A stretch of DNA of 64,000 nt from Agelas oroides (Eukaryota; Porifera; Demospongiae; Agelasida; Agelasidae). The translations under genes and the position numbers were made by a program. The stretch is taken from assembly GCA_949130485.1 (NCBI GenBank), contig OX422190.1:2503281-2567280 (forward strand). Direction: 5' to 3'. Every line of letters begins with the position of its first letter. Position 1 is the first letter of the stretch. Below are positions 56,701 through 64,000 of the stretch, piece after piece. The notes beneath the pieces are model-generated. The model made no database searches. It saw nothing but the letters and a program-made list of their open reading frames with translations, and was not told the origin of the DNA.

Positions 56701-59700
56701 CCGTGCATTCTTGTTTCACGGAAATGAGTGAGAGAGTGGCTCTGAAGTGGCTGCTTCTTCGGGCGATTCACTGTTTGCTAAGGCGTCATATCTGTTTTGA
56801 GGGCCGATTGTGCTCAACACAGAGCCACTACAAGCCGTGTAGTGTACAAAGAAAGATAAGTGTTTCTGTGGCTACCAACAGGCAAAATTGATTTGTTATC
56901 TTTCTATTTGAGTGTAAATTTTGGAAAAATGATACTGTCACATCTGAAAAGTAGTATTCTAGCAGGATTCTGTAAGTTAAATTGCCACTGGAGACTATTT
57001 CAAAGAAAGCTCTGTATTCTTGCTCAGTATAATCTTCCACATATGAACAAGGTAAGTACACAAAGCTCTTCACAGAAAATATAACAGAATATTTCGCACA
57101 TGTGCAAACAGTGAGTACCAGGCCCCTCTCCTCAGGGGAGAGGGGCCTGGGGACGAGGCTACCGGGTAACCGGACTGCTCATTGAGTGTCTCATTCTAAC
57201 AACGGACATGAAAATTGGTGTAATGTAGGCAAAACAAATTTTGGCTCAAGGTGTATGCATGTTTTGTTGTCAAGGCAACTGGTACCTTGAGAGAGTCAAG
57301 GCTTCTCCCAAAGTTATCCTGGATTGTGTCTCCATTCTCCATGATTCCACTGCCGCTCATGACCCATGTCCCTGACTGCATGTTGGTCACTGTGGAGGGA
57401 AACTGAATCTCGGAGGGTCTGGAGGAGGGGGGAGGAGGGAGGGAGGATGGAAGAGGGGGAGGAGGGAGGGAGGATGGAAGAGGGGGAGGAGGGAGGGAGG
57501 ATGGAAGAGGGGGAGGAGGGAGGGAGGATGGAAGAGGGCGAGGAGGAAAGGAGGGAGAGGGAGAGAGGGTGTAGGGAGGAGGGACAGAGGTAAGAGGAGA
57601 GAAGGAGTAATAAGAAAGAAAGGGAAAGGGACAAGCATAGAGAAAGGAAGGAGTGAGGGAGAAGGGAGAGAGGGAAGAAGGAGAGAGGAAAGGAGAAAGA
57701 GGAAAGAGATAGAGGAAAGGTAGGGGAGAGTGAGAGAAGCAAAAGAGTAAAGAAAGGGAGAGAGAAAAGGAAGAGGGGTGGATATACAAGCAGGAGGAAC
57801 AGAGGAAGAGAGGGAGGAACGCAGTTGGAGTAGTTTCACAGGTTTTCTTCTGTAAAACAACCATACACAGTATGTCTTACCTGTGAGTGGTCACTCCTAT
57901 CTCGATGGACCCCGCCCACTTGTCCACCATTTCGACTATTTCCACCTCAAATAGCTCTTCATCTTTCAGTGGTCGGCTGGTGAGAACCACTCCATGGTTG
58001 AACTCTCCCTCAGCACTGAGAGGAGGGAGGGAGGGAGGGAGGGAGGGAGGGAGGGAGGGAGGGAGGGAGGGAGGGAGGGAGGGAGGGAGGGAGGGAGGGA
58101 GGGAGGGAGGGAGGGAGGAAGGGAGGGAGGGAGGGAGGGAGGGAGGGAGGGAGGGAGGGAGGGAGGGAGGGAGGGAGGGAGGGAGGGAGAGAGGGAAGGA
58201 GGAAGGGAGGGAGGGAGGGAGGGAGAGATGAAGAGGGGTGCAATAAAAATGCCAGACTTGAAGAAAATTATAGAAAGACAATCATCCTACTTTCTTCTGA
58301 AAGCTGCCCTTCCATCCTCCTTCACTTGTACCAGCTGTCCACAGCGCCTGTGAAACACCAAGGGGCCATCAGTGGCAGGGCTATCTTCAGAACTAGACCT
58401 CAATGCTTCTTCAACACCTAAACATATCAGAGTAAAGAAGAGAGGAAGGGAGGAGGAGAGGAAAGAAGGGAGGGAGGGAGGGAGGGAGGGAGGGAGGGAG
58501 GGAGGGAGGGAGGGAGGGAGGGAGGGAGGGAGGGAGGGAGGGAGGGAGGGAGGGAGGGAGGGAGCAAGCGAGACAAGAGAAATGGGTAAGAGGAAGTATG
58601 GGAGAGAAGCAGCACCTATCACAAGCAGAAATAACCCAGGCCTACATGTGTACATTTCATGTAAGTGACAATAAGGCAACAGGCAAATTTAGCAGACATT
58701 TTACAGCTGTAAGCACATAGTACTGTTGCCATGACAACTCACTTGGTTGTATGATGCTCACTCTGGTACACCTGCCGTAAAGGTCCACAATGGGGTACAC
58801 ATGCCCTGGGGTCAGAAAACTGTCTGCCACACCCTGGTCAGTGCCATTGATATACAGGTGCAAGCAGCTGCTTTTTCTCATCAGTCCAACCGTACTTCCC
58901 TCCATAAGGCTCTCCAGCGAACAGGAGCCATAGCTGCTAGAAATCTTCTTGCCATCCTTCCACACGCTCTCGCCATTAAAGACCCACGAAGAAGAAGTGA
59001 GATTAGAAATGCTGGACGGAAAGCGAAACCTCTCGGGAGATTTTGTAGTGGCTCCTGTTTCAGAGAAAAAAGAGGATGAGAGATGAGTAATTTTCTAGTA
59101 GCATATTTAGCAGTCTTCAGCTACTGGCGTACAAAAAAAAAGAACACAATTTATTCTATAAGTCCCATGAGAATATGTATCAGGTACTACAAGTGACGTA
59201 CACTACATCTGAGCGTGCAATGAGATCAGAGGCTTGTACATTTATAAACACAGTACCAAGCTATATATCATGTTTCCTCTGGTAACACAGACGGGAAAAG
59301 TTGTGATATTGCACTGTAATAATTCATACGTCTGGATGCAGTTTATAAAAACCTATATTCTTATGAGCAAAGTAACCACACCCCAAGATGCTCATAAGAG
59401 GTTATTGCTGCAGGTTTACCTTGGCTCGAACACTTTAGAGTTCAGTGCTATACATAGGTAAAATGTTTGTTGGCAGGCTTTAAGGAAACAAAGTTCACTG
59501 TTACTAAGCTACAAGACCTGAAGTAGAAGGCTTTAAAACCTGTATTTTTACTATGAGTCATGCAAGAATCCATATCAATACTACAAGTCACACAAGAATT
59601 CGTATCAGATTCACACAAAAATTCGTATCAGATTCACACACGCTACATGTATGTCTAAACGTGCAATGAAATTGGAGGCTTGTATGACAAAATTATAGTG

Positions 59701-61384
59701 CCAAGTTATACTGGAACAAACTCATGTTTTCCGGTCTCGTTTTGTACTAGGGTGTTCTATTGCACTGAAGTTGTAGATTATGTTTCAAATACACAGAAGT
59801 TGTAAAGATGTTGTTTTCTACAAACTAACTTGTTTATAGTGTAAACTACCTTGTGTGTTTACAAATAACAATCACCAATACATAATGCATGACAATCAAT
59901 AAACCACATCTCTCTGACAAAGGAAGGCCTAAATGTTATGCAAAGTCACCTACTACGCAAGATACATTTTGGCCAATACCCAGGTGTCAATCAGGTGCGT
60001 TGGGTGACCAGGAGATGGGGACTGCTATCATGCATGGCAGCTACAGGGTTAATGGTTTACAATAAGTACCCTTGTCCAGGCTCTGCCTTCAGGGTCCGCT
60101 GGTGGTTAATCCATGGCTACACACATTAGCTATCACGTAAACCACAATCTATTGTACAGTTATCTAAGCTCACTCCCCAACATGTCGGCCATGCATAAAA
60201 TAATTAATGAGGCCAAAGCTTACAGGCTTCCACTGGATATTAAAACAATATTTAGTGGTTATGGTCTAAGTTGGATAAAGCCCTTCCACTAAAATTCTGT
60301 GCCCGTGAAGATTCTGCACCCTCGACCAACTAAAAATTGCCACTCTTCAGTCTCTGGTCCTACCTTTCCTCCTACACAATGCAGGCAGGTGAGTGACGAC
60401 GACCATAGGACTAAGTTCATCTTCACAACAATAATTATGCCATTTGTATTCTTATCGGACAGCTGCAGTCACTCATCAGAAATGTTCCCTGCTGCTCAAT
60501 GACATAATGATACCAGAACTCTGTAGAGCACATACCCTGCGCGCCACGTAGCTATGCATGTGCTTCCTTGAGGATAGAAACAGACCGTCGTCTCACAAAT
60601 GCACGCTGTAGAGTGAACTCTAGGAACACTGAAACCGTCGTCTCACGTTGTGCAGGTGGCCAGGTATCTGGTGTGGTCGATAGGCGTGCACACGATGCCA
60701 ACTCAAAATACAGGATTTTAAGCGTTTGTAGAGTGTATCTAGCGAAAAGAAGCACAGACAAGGCAGTTTTTCAACGTTTTGCACAGTTTGAAGGTATTTA
60801 GCACTGATAAAACAGCCTGGATCTGGAGAACTGGCGTTTTTTGTGCCGACAGACAGACAGACTGACAGACAGATGGACAATGACGACAGACAGACACGAC
60901 CAATGACTTTATCTCTTGCACATGCACGCGGGGTAACTAGTAGCCGGATGATAGAAACAAAATTAATAGGGATGGTCAAGTGATCAAGCACAATTTTCGC
61001 TGATCAAAGATCTTGATCCCAGTTGCAAATGCTTCAACAGCCGACATACAAGCGACTACCCCTTGATCTAGCTATGAGACTAGGACACTACACAAATATA
61101 CTGTAGATTACTGTAGATTACTACTGTCCAACAAAGAGGCAACATGAACAACGTATCCAAAGCTTACCCACAAGTATGGACCCACTCCATGTGGCAATCT
61201 TTGTGTCTATCTTTACTTCAAAGAGCTTTCCCTCTTCTAGCGGCTGGCTGCTTATCACTACGGCGTTGTTGAACTCAGTCAGTCGGTGCAGACGCTCTGC
61301 TGTCTTGGAGCTGTTCGTTATCTTCACTCGTCTCCCGCAGCGGGCGTGAAACGTGTACCCAGCATCGCTACTAGCTGCCGCCAT
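44772..61384 (-). CDS. NEURL4: Neuralized-like protein 4 (NEURL4-like), five NHR domains
   Basis: Exons on the minus strand: 61384-61168 (ATG 61384), 59054-58743, 58417-58291, 58015-57881, 57418-57286, 56173-55771, 55413-55159, 54709-54548, 53948-53815, 53630-53430, 52061-51963, 51399-51308, 50594-50459, 49933-49766, 48946-48457, 47898-47754, 47299-47135, 45934-45784 and 44988-44772 (stop). All have GT/AG ends. Phases agree except between 47754 and 47299. About 1250 aa result. Five NHR domains open with [34 protein letters not shown] and FSTSHGPNV, each closing with a VDLYG-type strand. The C-terminal part has [23 protein letters not shown] and LYGLMVK, typical of NEURL4. Vertebrate NEURL4 has six NHRs and about 1560 aa. 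The family acts with HERC2/CP110 at centrosomes and in Notch-ligand trafficking. Introns are packed with repeats. Confidence 0.88.
45296..45700. mobile_element. TA-flanked MITE, CCGTATAGCGC ends, dated by an empty site
   Basis: The ends CCGTATAGCGCTAAATTTT and AAAATTTTAGCGCTATACGG are flanked by TA (45294-45295 and 45701-45702). The duplicate block has the uninterrupted site GAACTGTATAGTTCA at 23704-23718, so the insertion followed the duplication. Confidence 0.85.
47590..47690 (-). other. Possible extra NEURL4-like exon or exon relic
   Basis: The minus strand reads [20 protein letters not shown] then KEERQ before a GT. Adding it with a donor at GTTAAA would correct the phase clash before 47299, but a TAA lies just upstream and there is no AG acceptor between. 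Confidence 0.3.
47935..48045. repeat. 22 bp tandem repeat, five units
   Basis: GGATGTCTAGACAGAAAGAACT is repeated with few changes (cut at 20 bases the core is ATGTCTAGACAGAAAGAACT). It sits in a NEURL4-like intron. Confidence 0.85.
49140..49500. repeat. Tandem repeat of GAGTTCCACCCCTTGTCTGG
   Basis: About 52 bp units (GAGTTCCACCCCTTGTCTGG, CTAGTTCATCTAATAGC, TCATGGATATAGCTGG) are repeated four times from 49265. Shorter diverged units lie before. Intronic. Confidence 0.85.
49530..49555. repeat. 26 bp CTCG stub between 12 bp direct repeats
   Basis: GTTAGCCTCCTTCCCAGGCC plus ACTCCC lies between AGCAATACTATG copies at 49518-49529 and 49556-49567. Confidence 0.7.
50022..50418. mobile_element. 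TA-flanked MITE, short relative of 13075-15052
   Basis: It starts CTGTAATCTCTCGAAAGTA and ends TTTCGGGAGATTACAG, with TA on both sides. It shares the CGAAAATACGCCCACC and GTGGCTCCT segments with the 2 kb element. It is in the intron between exons 49933 and 50594. Confidence 0.75.
50722..50959. repeat. MITE with 100 bp arms, family 1 in NEURL4-like introns
   Basis: The arms contain ATTATTCTGTTGCACATTTC and AGGGGCAGGGCTCATACGC and their complements. The right terminus reads CCAGGACTGCC. Confidence 0.65.
51513..51605. repeat. CTCG-foldback unit
   Basis: TAGCCTGTTCCCAGGCCCCG at the left and GGGTCTGGGAACGAGGCTA at the right; the middle includes an imperfect AAAAAGT/ACTTTTT-type pairing. No target duplication is evident. 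Confidence 0.65.
51628..51883. repeat. MITE, same family as 50722-50959
   Basis: The left end GGCAGTCCCGGATAGAAATC is mirrored by GATTTCTATTCGGGACTGCC, with GGGCGGGGCTCATAC and its complement inside. Confidence 0.75.
52744..52767. repeat. 24 bp CTCG stub with exact 9 bp target duplication
   Basis: TAGCCTCGTTCCCAGGTC then TTCCCA is flanked by GCTATAAAG at 52735-52743 and 52768-52776. Only one family end remains. Confidence 0.8.
52986..53365. mobile_element. TA-flanked MITE, TTTTCGCG-rich
   Basis: The ends CTGTATAGCGGGAAATTTTC and GAAAATTTCCCGCTATACGG are flanked by TA. It has many TTTTCGCG words and is intronic in the NEURL4-like gene. Confidence 0.75.
54085..54500. repeat. 30 bp minisatellite, about 13 units
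   Basis: Units such as AAGTGGCTTGGGAATGGGGC then TACACATGG alternate with shorter variants. It lies in the intron between exons 53948 and 54709. It is open in frames on both strands because the unit is a multiple of three. Confidence 0.9.
54906..55126. repeat. Degenerate TA-flanked MITE
   Basis: The left end CCGTATAGCAGGTATCTTTC is mirrored by GAAAGTTTCCCGCTATAATG, with TTTTCGCG words between. Intronic. Confidence 0.6.
56613..57161. repeat. CTCG-family element with GGTACTCACTGTTTGCAC arms
   Basis: The left arm CTGGTACTCACTGTTTGCAC is mirrored by GTGCAAACAGTGAGTACCAG. The outer part GGCCCCTC...GAGGGGCC ends in CCTGGGGACGAGGCTA. It shares the GTACxCACTGTTTGC segment with the 6.3 kb element. 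Intronic. Confidence 0.65.
57419..57560. repeat. 27 bp G/A-rich minisatellite at a splice acceptor
   Basis: GGAGGGAGGGAGGATGGAAG with AGGGG is repeated four to five times, followed by purine-rich sequence to about 57790. On the minus strand it is the pyrimidine tract before the exon starting at 57418. Confidence 0.85.
58021..58228. repeat. (GGGA)n array at a splice acceptor
   Basis: About 200 bp of nearly pure GGGA units. On the minus strand it is (TCCC)n and runs into CTCCTCTCAG at the exon starting at 58015. Confidence 0.9.
58466..58564. repeat. (GGGA)n array
   Basis: About 100 bp of GGGA units, roughly 50 bp upstream (minus-strand sense) of the exon starting at 58417. Confidence 0.9.
59080..61160. 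other. Intron 1 of the NEURL4-like gene
   Basis: Mostly A/T-rich unique sequence. A (GACA)n tract lies at 60848-60895 with neighbouring sequence resembling the end of the AACCCTCGGCGC family. No gene is supported inside. Confidence 0.5.
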
Positions 61385-61399
61385 TTTGCCAGGTTGGAT

Positions 61400-61458
61400 C
61401 TCGTCCCCAGGCCCCACCCCAAAAAATCCGGATTTTTGGGGTGGGGCCTGGGGACGAG
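61400..61458. repeat. Palindrome at the NEURL4-like 5' end, CTCG family
   Basis: CTCGTCCCCAGGCCCCACCC and its complement enclose AAAAAATCCGGATTTTT. It starts 16 bp upstream of the proposed NEURL4-like ATG, so it lies in the 5' UTR or core promoter. Confidence 0.75.
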
Positions 61459-61459
61459 T

Positions 61460-62635
61460 GTACGAATATACTGCACAAATCCAGATACCGCATGTGTCGA
61501 TGCTAGAATTAGCTAGTCTGGCGAAGCCAGCTGGTTGTAAACTTGTGATAATGAATTATCATCATATTATCATAATGATAATGTGAAACGAATCAAGTAT
61601 AAAACATAACACAAGTCATGTAATTAAATGACATACACAAATTAATAGGTGGTCAGAAATGCCAGACTGTGTTCAGACTCCCAGTAAACCAACATTCAGC
61701 GTACAAGACATTATTTAGCTACACAGGGATAAATTGTACAGAATGCTTTCCACCATACAGTTGTATTTGTTTTGTGCATGGGGCTTCCAGCGGTAGTTTT
61801 CATTACCTATGTTTTTCCTGCACATGGCCTGCAAAAGCATGCTGACGGGAGGAGGGTGTGCAGATGGAGCCATGAGACTTCCAATTTGCAGGGTGGGTAG
61901 CTTGTTGTAGCAGTGAGCTACAGAAGGATGTACCAACACAGCGGCTAGGTGTTCTCATCCAACGATGAACAGGTTTGATTTGGAGTGTTTGCTTCAAAAA
62001 GAAAAAGTACAAATCAGCATTTGCTCGGCCCACACCATCAGCCTACTTCACCCAATATCTGAAAACCTTGGTTCAAAAGAGCACCATCTGAAATCCATTT
62101 GAGCAACAATCTGGCCTTATACACAAACGCCAGAAAATGAATTACCATCCACAGATTCCCTCCAACACCACTGGAAAATATTCGTGTAGACAGCAAACAT
62201 GCACCTGGTGGCAAGCATTATACAAAACACAATGGAGCCTCTGGCTATCAAACACTATGGGTGGGAGCACACAGGAGATACACCATTACCTAAATGTGGT
62301 ATGGGAGTCTGCATCAGGCAAGGGAAAAAGTACAGTTCTACACTAATAAAGGCTGCAAATGTAAAACAAACTGTTCAAAGGGGTATGGATGACATCATGT
62401 GTTAGGCAGCGCCACCCTAGCTTGTGGGCCAGGACGTGTAAGTGAGTGGGACAACCATACAGGCCGCCCATGCTCCTATGTCAACCCAGTTTCTGTGAAA
62501 ATCCACACAAAGTAGTCAGGGCACGAGACTATAACGGTGAGTGTGACAACCATGCATGCAGGCTCTATGCTCCTGCTGTTCTCGTAACAGTGATACAGAT
62601 GTGAGTGTTGTCAGCTTTAATTAGATTCATAGGCT
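61460..62635. other. Intergenic, no gene seen
   Basis: No convincing ORF, RNA gene or repeat with clear ends was seen in this stretch. Confidence 0.4.
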
Positions 62636-62639
62636 CAAT

Positions 62640-62714
62640 TAGGATTAGGGAGATTAGGGTTAATGAGATTAGGGTTAGGGATTTTAGGGTTAGGGCTAGG
62701 GCTAGACTTAGGGT
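62640..62714. repeat. Irregular TTAGGG repeat tract
   Basis: GATTAGGGTTAATGAG, ATTAGGGTTAGGG and GGGCTAGGGC words, telomere-like and degenerate, directly before a TTAA-ended repeat. Confidence 0.65.
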
Positions 62715-63505
62715 TTAAGGTGGCGGTGGAAGTCACTCAGCGGAGGTTAACGAAAACATAAACCTAGGTACAGTCAGGACCAGTGTTACTCCTACTTTCA
62801 GAGTTAGGATTTGGTTTAGGGCAATCTTGCTTTGCCTAATTTGAAAAAAGGGTTTTAGTAGCTCATTAATATATTCATAAACCCAAAATTGCCACTCGAT
62901 GGACACATCTACATGCTCACTGTAGGTAGCATCCTAACCACCAATGTATCTCAAATCAGTCTGTGCCAGCTTTTGTTCAGAGCTACTCTCAAAGTCAGGC
63001 TAGACTCATGTTTGTCACTACTCTTGGAATGGACAACTTTGACTGCACCAAAATGAACACAGCTTGTCTACGGGAGGGGCTCATTCACGAGTGTAAGCAA
63101 GCATTACTAGCCCCACCTCTCCCCCTTATGTCGCTAAACGCGCTAAACAACTCACGGCTCTGTTCCACACACAAACACTCTTCAGCTTTCTTGTCTACTT
63201 CAGCGTAGTACCAACGATATATTGCGCATTCTAGCTAAAGCCCAGCCCGGCACTCGAAGCTCCGGGCCACGGTCACCTGCTAGGCTTGGCATACGATCGC
63301 AAGACCTGGGCCTACCCAGTGAGTACAGTCTTGGCCACTGTGGCCTTTCTGCTGCTTCTAGACACAAGCTTGCTTTCACAAGCAGGCATTACGCACTACT
63401 CACAGCTACTGACACTCTACTAAACTCCTTCATTTTTTTTTAAAGTTGATCTAAGCTTATCTTGGCTTATCTTCAAAGTTCCGACCACCACATGAGGGGT
63501 TCTTA
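62715..63505 (+). mobile_element. 5' leader copy of the TTAA RT element, truncated
   Basis: TTAAGGTGGCGGTGG begins a copy of the leader found at 1387-2200 (ATTGCCACTCGATGGAC, TTGGAATGGACAACTTTGAC, GACCACCACATG). It stops at about 63505, just before the RT ORF would begin. No 3' TIR. Confidence 0.7.
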
Positions 63506-63509
63506 ACGA

Positions 63510-63900
63510 TTTTACGGTATGGGCCCCCCGGGCCCTATATAGATTCACTAGAGATATGGGGCCCGGGGGCCCCTAATACACTAGTGATATGGTCCCACAT
63601 CTCTTGTGATATGGGGACCTTTCGGTGATTTGGGGCCCCTCTGTACTCAGATAGTAATATTATACAAGACAAGAACGTACTTCTCAGACCAGTAGTATCA
63701 GATTCTGGAAGTAATTTCAGTCAATCTTTTGTTTCCGCATGCCCAGATGTTACCTATTATTCTCTCCCTGTGCTTGTGGTGTGGTGTCTGCATGTGCAGG
63801 ATTCTTCTTGTAGGTCGCTAAATATTGATTTGGGGCCTCGGGGGTCCCCACATCACTATAGTGATATGGGGCTGGGGGGCATGTAGTTACCCAAGTATCA
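63510..63900. repeat. GGGCCC/GTGATATGGGG repeat tract
   Basis: Repeated GTGATATGGGGCCC-like words and palindromes (GGGCCCCCCGGGCCC at 63521, GGGGCCCGGGGGCCCC at about 63560). No ORF. Confidence 0.55.
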
Positions 63901-64000
63901 GATAGTAACAATACAGTAGTACAGAACACTAGTAAAGGAATTATATTAACAAGCAAGATAATTATGCACTAGTAGTCTACACAAGAATACAACTAAAGAA

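Noticed and set aside
57196-58679. Pro/Ser/Leu-rich and Gly/Arg/Glu-rich open frames
   Set aside because: Translations of GGGA-type arrays. Only the short exon pieces inside them (58417-58291, 58015-57881, 57418-57286) are coding.

Overview
The window is animal nuclear DNA: split genes with GT/AG introns, a multi-NHR Neuralized-family gene, a 7TM receptor fragment, a tRNA-derived SINE, an LTR retrotransposon, a LINE-like reverse transcriptase and a dense layer of short inverted-repeat elements. The A/T-leaning composition, small introns and unfamiliar secreted and membrane proteins fit a marine invertebrate, perhaps a sponge. That assignment is an inference, because no marker gene here fixes the phylum.

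Layout. 1-952: last exons of a 7TM receptor (GPR157/cAMP-receptor-like). 1387-5711: a 4.3 kb element with short terminal inverted repeats (TIRs) and TTAA ends that contains a long ORF (Cys-rich motif, reverse transcriptase, zinc knuckle, restriction-like endonuclease). 5950-15055: repeats only, including two SINE copies, an internally deleted relative of the first element, a CAGG-ended element with another element nested inside it, and a 2 kb TA-flanked element. 15304-17118: a six-exon secreted-protein gene with a TATA box. 17507-22800: a complete Ty3/Gypsy-like LTR element with identical LTRs, a 5 bp target duplication, a tRNA-Leu primer site and integrase placed before reverse transcriptase (Gmr1-type order). 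23092-25414: a partial copy of the 3' end of the NEURL4-like gene. 26609-28287: a broken glycosyltransferase. 30084-36417: a 6.3 kb palindromic-ended composite element with minisatellites and a 10 bp target duplication. 36690-37349: a single-exon type I membrane protein. 38500-44690: repeats. 44772-61384 (minus strand): a NEURL4-like gene with at least 19 exons, five NHR domains and the NEURL4-type C-terminal region. 61460-64000: repeats.

The recurring theme is a large family of foldback elements that begin TAGCCTCGTTCCCAGGC and end with its reverse complement. Several copies have 9 bp target duplications. Family members range from a 24 bp stub to the 6.3 kb composite. A second theme is the use of TTAA or TA at element ends. 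The chief candidate for something undescribed is the TTAA/TIR-bounded element that carries a reverse transcriptase, together with its ORF-less relative. The host genes look functionally unrelated; no operon-like or pathway grouping is evident.
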